Origin: Bolinopsis microptera
Lineage: Eukaryota > Ctenophora > Tentaculata > Lobata > Bolinopsidae
NCBI RefSeq assembly: GCF_026151205.1
Contig: NC_087076.1
Location: forward strand, 4,549,902 to 4,613,901
DNA: 64,000 bases
Direction of reading: 5' to 3'
Shown in pieces: positions 11,992 through 23,255 of this stretch. The translations under genes were made by a program, and so were the position numbers. Under the pieces are notes generated by a model. The model saw nothing but the letters and a program-made list of their open reading frames with translations, had not been told where the DNA came from and searched no databases. Positions within the stretch are counted from its first letter, which is position 1. The number at the start of each line of letters is the position of its first letter.

Positions 11992-12357
11992 TCACATATC
12001 ATCTTCATCAAATGGGTTTTCGTGCATAGAATAGTCCATATGCTTAAAGCATATGTGGTTTCTAGCTTTATGGAAACCTTTTTTTATCAAACTACCCCGG
12101 TCCTGCATTTCAGTGTTAACTTTTACAAGCCATTCGGCGTGAAGTGGTTTTATCTTAGACAACTTTAGGTTTACTTTAACATCACGTGGGTCTTTCCTAG
12201 CACTGTTTCATTACCTCCCCTGAGTTATATGAACTATAACAACGTCGGACAATGTCCTTGGCAACACGATTTACCGTAATATCTAGAGGCTGGAACAAGT
12301 TTGTCATGTTGGCGGGGACTAACTCATGAACTATGTTGTTGAGTGCCATAATTTCGG
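11992..12357 (-). pseudogene. DDE transposase C-terminal relic (pogo/Tigger-like)
   Basis: The minus strand reads LVPANMTNLFQPLDITVN, the hallmark segment that follows the second catalytic aspartate in pogo/Tigger/CENP-B-like DDE transposases. A one-base frameshift near 12205 follows, then DVKVNLKLSKIKPLHAEWL, EMQDRG and the C-terminus ENPFDEDDM with a stop at 11992-11994. It agrees with the TA target duplication of the host element. The N-terminal DNA-binding and first catalytic parts are missing. A shorter relative of the same C-terminus is at 50101-50241. Confidence 0.8.
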
Positions 12358-12403
12358 TGACTTTTCCGCCAAGTGACCCTTGAAAACATCATATACTAGT
12401 AGA
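12358..12403 (+). repeat. Direct repeat of 46-47 bp, left copy
   Basis: This stretch (TGACTTTTCCGCC...ACTAGTAGA) is repeated at 24704-24750 with one extra T. The two copies bracket all the material between them, about 12.3 kb. It could be an unusually long target duplication or the trace of a tandem duplication. Confidence 0.85.
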
Positions 12404-13910
12404 ACTAGTGTTATATTATTTTTAGAGAATATTTTAATGGTGTACAGTGTAAGCATAGTTCAAAAATGTCTCTATTAGTATTGCCAAATTGCTTCCAGAC
12501 GTTTTGCACGAGCAAAATGTTCAAAAATGTTTGCCTTCTGCACGATACTACTACTATAGTATTGAAATTTATAAAACCTTTGAAATTCTGACTGTGGCGC
12601 ACAGAAAATCATTCCTACACCCCTGAATTATTTGCTATTACATGTGAACATTGCGAGGTATCTAGGGGTGGGAAAGGAGGAATTATTTTTGTTTTACGGG
12701 GAATTGAATAAAAATTGAATCAATTAATCAAGTTTTCTTGGAAACGCGTAGCTCCAGTATAGACATGGGTTTAAGTATAAGTATAAATTACAAGTCATTA
12801 TCAGGGTACCATACCAACTACCTCATAACGATTGAGAAATTTAATTATATCTCCCCACGAATTTTACCTGGGGACCTCTCTGTTCATAAACAGATTGAAT
12901 ATATATTGGAATAACAATTGATAGGCCGAGCGCCGCCCAGTAACAAGAATTTTGATAGAATTAATTTGTTTATAATAATATGCTCTCACGTACCACAATT
13001 AGAAAGTTTATTATTTTACTCTTAGTTCCCAAAAATTATTTCGACAAACATTTTGGCGGCCCTCTCGTAAATTAATGGCACATATAAATGTTTGCATTGC
13101 ATTGACACTATACAATATACATGTAGTTAAACTTAAATTATTTCATGTTCAATTCCATTGGAAATAGTTTTCAACCAAAACCCAAAATTGGGTAATAATA
13201 TAAAGTGCATGGAACATAACAAAAGTTTCCTTTTTCCAAATAAAAGGAAATGATATCAAATTAAATTACTGTTTCTGTACTAAACGCGAAATGTTGCCGA
13301 GAATGAAATCGGCCGTGAATGAATCAGAATAAAAAAAGCGGACGACCAATATAAATTGAAGTTTTTTTTTCACATTATCTGGCATCCTGAGGATAGAAAT
13401 AGCCGCAGAGATATATGTTTATCTTAGAAACATAGTATGTCCACAGGCTGGGTTATCGTCAAGGGAAGCATTACCTTACCGTAGATGTTTACTTAACGGC
13501 TATACTATACTAGGAAAGATTCATAGATTCCTCTACTGGGTTAACTTCCGGTTACCTGATTTAGATTTGTATGAAGTCGTTACCCCCATACCATTGTCGT
13601 GACCCTCATAACATCATGTCGTGACCCCCATACCATTGTCGGCCCACTTAGTGTCGGGGTGCAAACGTGAGGTAAAGTAAGATCATTTCCAGAAATTCCA
13701 GAAATCCTCCATAAATTGCAGAATGTTTAAGGGCTGTTCCACACCAATTATACAGTCATAAAATATTTCTTGTTTCATTGAATCATTCAGTCGGCTAAGC
13801 TAATTTATCATTCGATCCCACCGCCAGCTCATTTTTGGACTTGGGTCTTATTTTCAATTTTCAATTTTCTTCGTCCATCAAATTTTCCTGAACGTCACTT
13901 ATTATATTAT
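12404..13910. other. Unassigned insert with repeat fragments
   Basis: No gene is seen. 12873-12950 resembles 56275-56350 and 56675-56745 (a GACCTC...GTTCATAA...GAGCGCNGCCCAGTA family). 13165-13345 is a diverged half-copy of the MITE seen complete at 52076-52435, with the words CAAAACCCA and GAGAATGAAATCGG. 13560-13650 contains a short direct repeat of CCCCCATACCATTGTCG. Confidence 0.5.
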
Positions 13911-15062
13911 AGTACAGACAGATCCGTCTGAAAAAATCGATCTGCTGACACACGAACTTTTCAGAGGATTTTTGACGTTTTTGAGTTCCATTAGGTGCCC
14001 TTTATGGCTGACCAACTTTTCCAAACTTTTCTACTTGTCTTAAGGCCACTTTTTGCCACTTTACCACTTTTTACCACCTTTCTTGTTTGTCGAATATCTT
14101 TAGTTGTGAACATCGTAAAAGGTTGCAGATCAATCGAGTGTGTTCATATTATCAGGAAGAAAAACTTTTGTTCAAACAATTTTTACGTCAGATAATAAGT
14201 TAATTGGATAATTATCAATTAACTAATTAGCAAAATTCTAAAAATTTTTTATTGGCTCAAAATGATCGGAATAGCTTAAAACACGGAGAAAAGTAGTTTT
14301 TAGAAAAAATTTGAAAATTTTTCACTTACATTTTTTTTCGAGACTTGAAAAAAATTTCGAAAATTCAAAATATTTTTTCCGCCAAAAGTGATCAAACCGC
14401 ATGAAACACGGGGAAAAATGCCTTTCAAACGCACTTAGTGAATTTTTCGTTTCAAGAATACTTAAATAGCCAGTATTTGTAGTTGGAGTTCAGTAAATCT
14501 CGGCAGATTTTAGTAATCAGGAATTACTAAGTGAAGAGGTCTGAAACTGAAAAACGTTAACCATACGATCGCACGGCGATATAAGAGTTTCATAAACTAA
14601 TTTTCGCAGAAACTGCACCAATGGCACAGTCAATATCGAAACGATAGCCTGCTGTACTGTCATTTTATTGATTTCAATGATTTATCAGTGGGGTTAAGAT
14701 AATCACATTTGTAATAAATAAACATCTCTGTACCGTCAATTGTGCTAATCTAAACCAGCCTACCTGTATTACCAGACCTCTTCTTTTCTTCGACAATCAA
14801 ACCAAGTTGTTCATATCGCATTTGGTGGGTGATGTAAGTAGTAATACATATCGTGATTGTATTCAATCACAATACGACACAATGCAATACGTGTATATTA
14901 TGGCCCTTAATGAGGTATATGAAACGTCCTATACCGTACACTTCTCGTTTCTCCTGTGAGAGGCCCAGTATGGAGAGGTTTTACAGTTTAGCACGAAAAC
15001 GTCTACTTGGCCTCATGGCTCTTTGACAGCTCAAAGAAGGCAAGAAAAGACCAGAAAGCTTA
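13911..15062 (+). repeat. Left arm of the inverted-repeat element
   Basis: It pairs with the reverse complement of 22650-24698 once the two insertions in that arm are skipped. Its 14645-14656 part preserves the single GCAGGCTAT site (inverted) that is duplicated around the insertion in the right arm. No coding sequence is credible. Confidence 0.8.
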
Positions 15063-15302
15063 AAATTTCAACTCGCTCTTTTCAATGCTCTTCGATCTGT
15101 CCCACATTAATCCTGAGCTGATCATCATGGCCCCGAATATCCTACGGGAAGAACCTGTATTTTTACCTCACGACGTCCGGTTTTCAAATCAACACCCTCA
15201 ATAACATTAACAATCCTTCCTGATCAGAATCTGTCTCTATTAGCAACTTCCAAAATATCCTGACTCTCGTGGAGCATTTCACTGAATTAATTATTACCGG
15301 TT

Positions 15303-15303
<1 letters not shown>

Positions 15304-15365
<62 letters not shown>

Positions 15366-15863
15366 GAGGAACCTGCCAAACCCCAGGACACCAGGAGGAT
15401 ACCACCGGCAAAGCGGCTAATAGTACCCTCCGGTCTGTGTTGTACCGAAGAAGCTGAGTTAATCGATCAAGACTCGGCTTGCCAGCCAAGAGGCAAAATC
15501 TGAGCGGCACCAAGGGTTCAGAGAGTGTCATTTCAGCTTCTCCGGTGCTGGATGCCCTGGGGTTTCACATGCGCCGTAGCAAAATAAATATAAAAACACA
15601 CGCACACAATTTTTTTTATTCTTTTTGATAATACGTCGAATAAAGTCAGTGGATATAGAGTAATAAAATGCACATAAGATGGAGAGAAAAAGGAGAGATA
15701 CTACTGGTTTTAAATATGACTCTATATCAATACTAGTAGTGGAGATAACTCCACTGGCTACAACTTGTGAAATAAAGGGTAAAGGTAAGGCACGGCTGTA
15801 ATTTCGAGAGAATAATAAACAAGAGTGTATAGTGGATCCAGAACTTTGGGTATAAAATGGTCA
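15304..15863 (-). other. LINE D 3' untranslated region and poly-A tail
   Basis: Read on the minus strand, about 500 non-coding bases follow the ORF2 stop. A GC-richer segment (15362-15590) with several possible stems comes next, then a run of almost 60 A. The GC-rich part could be a structured 3' recognition sequence for the reverse transcriptase, but this is inference. Confidence 0.7.
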
Positions 15864-16860
15864 TCAAGGTATAACGTCTTTAAGGCACCGTATAATATCC
15901 GGTTTTTCACCTAATAAGAAAAGCTTAAGATGTTTAAGATATCGCTCCCAGAATAGGGGTTCCTTGTTCTGGAAACTCCTTCCAATAAACCAACAGCAAA
16001 CCGAATTTATGAAGTTAACACTTTTATCTCTGTGATTTAAGCAAATCAAATAGTGGCGATCTGGGTCGTCATAATTTGCGTCAATATTCGATCTAATAAA
16101 CAGATTTACTCCCTGTAGGAAAGAGCTTGTGGCTGGACAGTCAATAAATATGTGAGAGATAGTTTCGAGGTTGTGATTACATAACGAGCAATTTGGACTA
16201 TCTTTTTCAATCTTCATTTTATATCTCATGTACCGACAAGTACTAATCCGGTGAAGGAGCTTATATTGGTACTGAATAAGTTTGAAGTTATTTGAGAAAG
16301 AAGTAAAAATATCCGTAAAAATACTAATCCAATCAATATCCGTTAAGGAGAGGTTAGCACTCCAGTTCCTCATTGGAGGAAGGGTGCTGGGATCTAAACG
16401 CTTAGACATGGTATCTCTAATGTTTCTACCTTTGATAGTGAGAGGAGTATCTCTAGAGTTGGGGGTATTCCTACCTCCCCAAAAGCGAAGTGAAAGTTGG
16501 GTATCGATAAATGTAATGTTACTTGTAAACGTATCGGTATTATTAAATCGACGTATTCCCAATTTTATACTCGCATATTGAGTCGAAGAGATTATACTAC
16601 TTGTTTGGCCCCACTTTCTCAGAAATTGCTGAAAACTTAAGAGGTTACCTTCCTCTGAAACGAAATCAGAAAGATAGATGATATTTCTATCAATAAGAAT
16701 ATCGTTCCAGAGCTTGGAGCCAATGTCCGTTATTACGTCGCTTCCCCACACACAGTGGTTGACTGTACTCTTACTTGACTGTGAAGAAATAGACTTCCAA
16801 AGCTTATAATGGCGAAGAATGTAAAATCCGGATTGGAGTATTATTTATGAGTCGCATTGT
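15864..16860 (-). pseudogene. LINE D ORF2, C-terminal domain
   Basis: Beyond the hairpin the frame resumes near 16838, with a segment reading LRHYKLWKS, and runs to a stop at 15864. It contains RYMRYKMKIEKDSPNCSLC and a C-x2-C-x8-H-x4-C pattern (CSLCNHNLETISHIFIDC), the cysteine-rich motif typical of L1/Tx1 ORF2 C-termini. The upstream stops near the junction show the interruption is real. Confidence 0.8.
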
Positions 16861-16865
16861 TGTAA

Positions 16866-17144
16866 TGTATTCTGGGTAAAATTATCTTTATCCCGGTTGT
16901 TGCGACAAGTAAAAATGCTCTTATTAGGGAAAGGAGATTACTCGACGTTTCAATGTAACTACATCGTATTCATGATCTCAAATTATTTGTTATATAGTAG
17001 TGTTGAAAGTATTAATATAACAAATAATTTGAGATCATGAATACGATGTAGTTACATTGAAACGTCGAGTAATCTCCTTTCCCTAATAAGAGCATTTTTA
17101 CTTGTCGCAACAACCGGGATAAAGATAATTTTACCCAGAATACA
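16866..17144. repeat. Perfect 129-bp inverted repeat (hairpin) inside LINE D ORF2
   Basis: 16866-16994 is the exact reverse complement of 17016-17144, with a 21-base spacer. It interrupts ORF2 just after the codons for NLLRHC. The nearby LINE text FNLLRH / YILRHYK appears on both sides, suggesting that a few dozen bases of ORF2 were duplicated around it. Part of the spacer and inner arm (about 38 bases) recurs at 22861-22898. It could be a foldback insertion or the product of template switching. Confidence 0.95.
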
Positions 17145-19405
17145 ATGGCGAAGAAGGTTAAAGGTAAAACCAGTATTCTTTAATGTGAGACAGTTTTCTA
17201 TACACACAGTTGGTATATTTGGGTGTAAAAGCTGATTGATGATAATATTTTTCCAGGCATGTTGGAAATTAGGATCGATAACTTTTCCTATAAGTGACAC
17301 TTTTAAACCTATAATAAAATCGTTAGTATAGAAGAGACCTAGACCCCCACATTCACGAGGAGAAGTAACAATATCACGTTTCAACTTATCCCTCTTACAA
17401 CCCCACAAGAAGTGAAACATCATAGTGTCTATTTTACTGATGGTGTTAGTATCAGGAGTTTCTAGTGGTATGATAAGGTAAGTGAACTGGGAAAGAATAA
17501 GAGATTTAATAATTGTACACTTTCCTATCAGAGTTAAGTCTCTCTTACTCCAGGTGTTGATAGCGGTGCTGGCGTTACTAAGTTTACTGTGGTAGTTCAT
17601 TTTGCAGAGATCAGCTCCACTAGACGTGTTGTCGAACTTGACTCCTAATGCTGTAAACTCGTTAGCTACCATGTCTTCCCCGTATGTACTGGTAAGGTAA
17701 TTTCGAAGACTAGTGTTGTCTCTGGTAGCTCCTAAAGGTATGCACTTAGTTTTACTGAGGTTGGGCTTACAGCCTGAGTGCTGACCGAACAGGTTGAGCT
17801 CTAGGATAACTGCATCTACGCAAGCCTGGGAGGGATCCAGGTACAGATCCGTGTCATCAGCAAACAGACTCATGAGTATGTCGATACCATTAATGCTGAG
17901 GCCTTTAATATAAGGGTTATACTGTAGCTTATTACTAAGTACCTGGGACACTAGGAGGAAAAGAATTGGGGAAAGGGGGCTCCCCTGATGGACGCCACGA
18001 AGTATGTGAACAGGGCTGCTAAGGTGTCCGTTAACGTTAGCGTAACTCATACCAGCGTGAAATGCCACTCTCACCAAGTTGATTAAATAATTTCCAAACC
18101 CCATACCTTCCAAGACACTGAAAAGGAACTTATGTTCGACCGAGTCGAAAGCCCGTTGGAGGTCGACCTGCATAATCATACCAGTATCCTCTTGGTTCTC
18201 ATGGTAATGTTCTAAGGTTAGATACATTAAGATCAGATTATCGCTGGTACTCTTCCCTTTTTGAAACCCGGATTGGGCTGTACTAATAAGTGTTGGAAGT
18301 GAACTTAAGATCCTATTTTTTATAATATGAGTGAAAATCTTATAGTCTACATTCAAAAGGGTGATTGGTCGCCAGTTCTTTATATAGTTTAACTCAATGG
18401 GGGTTTTAGGTTTCGGGATAAGTGTTATAATTCCTAGACGTTGTGAAGGTGACATAACCCCATTATCAACCGACTCTAAAAAGGAGTTAAATAGGATGTT
18501 CTTAATGTCCTCCCAGAATACTTTGTAGAATTCAGCAGTGAGGCCGTCCCACCCTGGAGATTTATTTTTCTTAAATTTACTGATAATACTATCCATCTCC
18601 AGGAGGGAAATTGGCCTATCTAACCTATCAGCGTTCTCCTGATCAATAGTATCTAGGTTACTGGAATTAATATAATCGGTTATTTCATGCTCGTTTGGAT
18701 TCGTAGAGCTAAAGATGTCCTGATAAAAGTTAACTACGTGCTCAGAAATATCCTGCTGTGTGCGTAGTACACTCTGATCGCTGTTAATAAGTTTGGTAAT
18801 AGACTTTTTTTTAGCTCTACTTTTCTCCAGCCCGAAGAAATATTTGGTGGACCTTTCACCCTCCTCTGTCCACTGAATCCTAGACCTGGTCATGGCCCCG
18901 TTAACTTCAGCTTTAATGATACCATCAAGCTGGGATTCCAAGTCATACAATTTTTTGCGCAGATCATCTTTCTGCATAAAATCAGTTATCTTTTTAACCT
19001 CTTCAATATCAGAGGATATTTTTTTCTTTTTTGCAACTTTTTCTTTCTTTTCTTTTTTTCCGAATCTGATCGCAAAATCTTTAATTTTCATTTTAATCAC
19101 GTCCCAGAGTCCCGAGTACGAATCAAAATTACTGTCAGCCGTTTCATTGATAATCTCCCGTACATTACTCAAAAACGACTCATTATTTAGATGGCTATTA
19201 TTAAGTTTCCAATATCCTATTCCACGTTTAATGGGGGAACCCTGTAGAGATAATGAAATGTAGCTGTGATCAGATCGAAATCCATGACTAATATCTGCGT
19301 TACAGACCGGATAATTAACCAGACTATCATCTATAAGGAAGAAATCTAGGCGTGTTTGGGTTTTGTGCTGTTTATTTACGTGAGTATAAACACGCTCATT
19401 ACCCC
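17145..19405 (-). pseudogene. LINE D ORF2 reverse transcriptase
   Basis: This frame of about 750 residues runs from the end of the endonuclease through RT. It includes RSDHSYIS (last endonuclease motif), KKNKSPGWDGLTAEFYK, IPKPKTPIELNYIKNWRPIT, MQVDLQRAFDSVEH (motif A), RGVHQGSPLSPILFL and SLFADDTDLYL (motif C). The catalytic aspartates are intact. Sequence style (WRPITLLN, GGLGL) is that of the L1/Tx1 group. It is separated from the endonuclease by a one-base shift near 19405 and is cut at its C-terminal side by the hairpin. Confidence 0.9.
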
Positions 19406-20000
19406 TACTAACTTACTAAGACGGAAGATATCACTGATGCCATGATCAGCGGTCACCTGGTTCAAATATTGCTGACGCTTAGTATTACTGTGGGAACTAT
19501 TACCACCATATTTATCAAGATTATTATTTAAGATAGTATTCCAGTCCCCAGCCAAGATACGATAATCATCCCTTGTACGTCCTAGAGTTTCCAGGAACAA
19601 GTTCTCTACAACATAAGTATCATTGCTATTAGGACAATAGACGTTTACCAAGCAATACTTGATGGAATCCTTCTCAATTTCTAACAGTGATACACGTCCC
19701 TGTGTGATGATCCTGTGACTGCAAATTTTAATATTAGAATTGGGTTTGACCAGGAATGTAACCCCAGTGGACTTAGAGGTACCATGATTGAAATAAATAT
19801 CTGCCCCCCAGATTGTCCTCCAGAAGTCTTCCGTTTCAACTACAGAGTGAGATTCTTGTACCATAATAATATCTTCTGGTTTAGCTAGTAGCCAACCAAG
19901 AACCGATCTACGTTTCTCGGGATTTCCGAGGCCATTGCAATTGAAAGAACCTACCCTAAGACTGGCTCCTACACTGTCATTTTCTGACATTGTAAATTCT
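19376..20000 (-). pseudogene. LINE D ORF2 endonuclease
   Basis: The frame starts near the ATG at about 19990 (MSENDSVGAS) and reads LRVGSFNCNGLGNPEKRRS, MVQESHS and AGDWNTILNNNLDKYGG, the APE-type endonuclease motifs of L1/Tx1 elements. It ends prematurely at 19376 because of the one-base shift after SKLVG. The missing last part (SDH motif) is found in the RT frame. Confidence 0.88.
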
Positions 20001-20908
20001 GAAATTAGCCGCCGCTCTAAAGTTATTTTCACTAAGTTCGTGACGAGTAAAGCTAGTATTGAGTCTAGTACCGTTTCTCCCAATATTGCAAAGAATGACG
20101 TAGTAGTTATTGTACAATGACAAAAAAACAAAATGATAAAAACACACGCAATCACACATCTTATTACTAGTAGATGTATGAATCATTAAACAAGAAATTG
20201 CTGAAATAACGCTGCTATAGCCCATATAGTAAATGTATTTTATACGCTTAAACAAGTCCTAGAAATCCCGTGATGGGGCGTCCCCCTAATACTATGAGCT
20301 TCTAAGCTGATACTCTCCAATATAGAAGTCAGAGGGAAATCAATCTGGCTAGAATGGCTCAAGTGGCTGGATGTGAGAGGTGAAAGGTGAACCTGACCTC
20401 GCCACCACCTGGCCCAAGCCCACACACCATCACCCAACAACAAACCCCCCCATCAACCAACACCACACCGCCTGACCAGCCCGGCCCAACCCCTGAACCT
20501 GGTGCCTGCTGTGAATGAACCCGGACATGGTGACGAGTGTATGAGCCGGCAAGATGGTGCAGGGAAGCTGCTAAGAGAAGAGGTTTGTGAGCGGGCAAGA
20601 TAAACCCTGATAAAGGTGGGTAATGTGTCGTACGACATGATGAAAAAACTAATAAATGGCACATTGTAAACTGCTATGAAGTTATTAGATTTGGAAATAT
20701 ACCGAACAGTCGATGAGTAGTATAATACTAGGTAGTCACGAGATATCGCAAAAATTGTGGGGGGACAGAAGCTCCTAAATTAAGTAAAAATTATAACGTT
20801 ACACTGCGTACTAGGAAAAGGAAGATGCTACTCAGAATTAAGCTTTGTAAAGTGGTTTATAATTTAGAACACAACACTCTGACCGTGGGATAGAGTGAGA
20901 TATACCGT
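20001..20908 (-). other. LINE D spacer between ORF1 and ORF2
   Basis: No reliable coding sequence. It includes a C- and A-rich stretch (20395-20480) that gives spurious open frames. Upstream of ORF2 it is AT-rich. Confidence 0.5.
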
Positions 20909-22159
20909 TCATCCTCTTCCTCTGTTGGAGTTCCGTCCTCTGCGAGTTCCACCTCCCCGTCCTCTGTGGTAGCTATTTCCACCTCTGTCATTCTGAGATC
21001 CTTGTTCAGCATCCATCTGCTCTTCTCCTCCTGCTCTAATCCTGGGTCTAGGGCTCGTGTTACTTTTCACTCTCCTGGAATTTGGGAGGTCATGACGGGC
21101 ACGTAAAGCATACTTTATCCTACTAAAATACAACTTTAAACCACTGGTATTTAGATGAAGAGGGTCTTCAGTACCCATTGCAAGTCCAGTTTTCAGAGAT
21201 CCATCATTTGCCATAAAGACTTTGGTATCAATGTAGGTTAATCGAATGTGGGAGTTACACATAGTCTTGATAAAATGATTATATAACTTAACTTTTGAGT
21301 TAGTCTCACTACCAGGCGTGCAGATAGGAAGGACTCCAGGGAGGAGGACGTGAATCTCGGGGCGTTTCTTCAGCAGAGCTGCAACGTAGGTGAAGGTGTT
21401 CTCCACCAGCTCCTCGGGTTTGCTGCCTTGCTGTCTGAGGTCGTTTGTCCCTACTGCAATCACGACATCTGAAACGTTCTCGAACTCTTGGGAATCTGGG
21501 TTAGTGAGGTTGGAGAGTGTTGGGCAGTGAACACTGGACCCTGGAAGTGCGGGACCGAGTGTTCCTTTGCCGTCCCCAAACTTGATCTTACCTGAGGAGT
21601 TGGAATCACCTAAAAGTTTTACGGAAACTCGGTCAGATCCTGTGGGACTCCACTTCCACTCCTCTCGATCCTCTCTACCCTCACTCCCAACTGACTCAAG
21701 CTCTCTGACTCTCTGTTCAAGGTTCGACTCGCTCTGCTCGATCTGCACTACACGCTCTCTAAGTTGAGTTACAGAACTAATATTCGTATTGGAATGCTCT
21801 TCAAGAGCTGATAAACGTTTATTAATATCTTGAAGTTGAGGATTAATCTCACTTAGATGTTGATCAAATTTACTGTGCAAGCTAACAATAAGAGATTTTA
21901 AATCCGTAAGTTCGGACGGGTTATCACTTGCTTTATCATCATCAAAACGAATACTGGACTGAAAGTTGTGAGTAACTGGCATTTTAGCCGGAGGTTCTTT
22001 GCCAGATTCACTAGTTATACTATCAGAACTATTTGCACTTGAATTTAGTGCACGTTTAATAGATTCACTTTGAGAGAAAGCACTGTCAGAAGAAAAGTAA
22101 GAATCAATACGAGGAGTATCGTCAATTTTAGAAAATGTGAATATCGATTTTGAACCCAT
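20909..22159 (-). CDS. LINE D ORF1: coiled coil plus SGNH/GDSL esterase-like domain
   Basis: An open frame of about 416 residues from the ATG at 22159 (MGSKSIFTFSKID); an upstream in-frame ATG at 22180 is possible. Residues 1-90 are Ser- and acid-rich. About 90-165 form a heptad-like coiled coil (LQDINKRLSALEEHSN, LRERVVQIEQSESNLEQRV). About 180-350 carry SGNH-hydrolase signatures: LLGDSNSSG (block I), AVGTNDLR (block III), and DPLHLNTSG (block V, D-x2-H). The C-terminus is Arg/Gly-rich (RGRGGGTRRGRNSNRGRG), a likely RNA-binding tail. Esterase-type ORF1 proteins are known in CR1-like LINEs. This one is uninterrupted although ORF2 of the same element is broken. Confidence 0.85.
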   Translation of the reverse strand: MGSKSIFTFSKIDDTPRIDSYFSSDSAFSQSESIKRALNSSANSSDSITSESGKEPPAKMPVTHNFQSSIRFDDDKASDNPSELTDLKSLIVSLHSKFDQHLSEINPQLQDINKRLSALEEHSNTNISSVTQLRERVVQIEQSESNLEQRVRELESVGSEGREDREEWKWSPTGSDRVSVKLLGDSNSSGKIKFGDGKGTLGPALPGSSVHCPTLSNLTNPDSQEFENVSDVVIAVGTNDLRQQGSKPEELVENTFTYVAALLKKRPEIHVLLPGVLPICTPGSETNSKVKLYNHFIKTMCNSHIRLTYIDTKVFMANDGSLKTGLAMGTEDPLHLNTSGLKLYFSRIKYALRARHDLPNSRRVKSNTSPRPRIRAGGEEQMDAEQGSQNDRGGNSYHRGRGGGTRRGRNSNRGRG

Positions 22160-22857
22160 CAGATAACAGATAAATCTCAAATGTGACAGTTAAATTGACT
22201 AATTAATGGAATGTCAAAACAGGTAACCGTTGATATATCGTAGATTAATAGCAAGGTTGATAGAAGCACTATTAAGAATATGTAACACTAATGTACGGGA
22301 TGTACGGAATATTCCAGAAAATGTATAGCTATATGGTAAAGGTGGCTTGAGCAGCGCAATTCTATAAGTTAGCTAATCTAAGAGATAAGAAAAGACCAAC
22401 ATATAGATAATTGTAAATATTACCGGTTCTTTACTACCCCTTGCCCGTCACTCGTATCTACATCTTACCCTTGCCAGTATGTTACTCTTGCTGATTTTAC
22501 GTTTAGCCGACCCTGACGATGACATATGGGGGTGATTTGAGGTAACCACCGATCCAGCATAGTAAATGAAGCGGTATGCAGAACAACACAAAACAAGGCA
22601 CAGTTGATGTTGGAAGGTGTATTTACACTTGCTTCCTGGACCTGGCTGTTCCTTAGTTTCCCTGATCTGTTCTTGCCTTCTTCGAACTGTAAATGAGCCA
22701 TGAGGTCAAGTATACGTTTTCGTGATAAACTTTAAAACGTCTCTATACCGGGTTTCTCACGGTATAAAGCGTTACATAAACCTCATTAGTCATTAAGAGC
22801 CATATAATATACACGTATTGTGTCGTAGTCTGATTGAATACAGCTCGATATGTATTA

Positions 22858-23050
22858 GTTTCAATACTTTCAACACTACTATATAACAAATAATTTGAAT
22901 GACAGGATGGATTACTGAGGGCACTGTGTTAAGGTGATTTAAGTGGGTCCCAATCCCCACCGACCATTCTTCTTTGTGTCATGAATACTTGCTTCATCAT
23001 CTCCTTTTAATAAAAATAACGGTTAATAATAGGTGTCTTTATTGACTAAG
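22858..23050. mobile_element. Short insertion in the right arm
   Basis: About 190 bases that are absent from the corresponding place in the left arm (near 14840). The sequence at 22861-22898 matches the spacer and inner arm of the hairpin at 16984-17020. The boundaries are only approximate; ATTA-like words lie at both. Confidence 0.5.
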
Positions 23051-23255
23051 CGCATTACTACATACATCACCCACCAAATGCGATATGAACAACTTGGTTT
23101 GATTGTCGAGGAAAAGAAGAGGTCTGGTAATACAGGTAGGCTGGTTTAGATTAGCACAATTGACGGTACAGAGATGTTTATTTATTACAAATGTGATTAT
23201 CTTAACCCCACTGATTCATCATTGAAATCAATAAAATGACAGTACAGCAGGCTAT

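Larger units (their letters stand above)
15304..22418 (-). mobile_element. LINE D: full-length L1/Tx1-like retrotransposon with 11-bp target duplication
   Basis: The element is flanked by ATTACCGGTTC at 15293-15303 and 22419-22429. On the minus strand it has a short 5' region, ORF1 (coiled coil plus SGNH-like domain), a spacer of about 0.75 kb, ORF2 (endonuclease and RT), a 3' untranslated region and a poly-A tail (T run at 15304-15362). At about 7.1 kb it appears full length. ORF2 is broken by a one-base frameshift near 19405 and by the hairpin insertion at 16866-17144. Confidence 0.92.

Noticed and set aside
15362-15590. Separate SINE or structural RNA gene
   Set aside because: It lies inside the 11-bp target duplication of LINE D and directly before its poly-A tail, so it is more simply the LINE 3' untranslated region.
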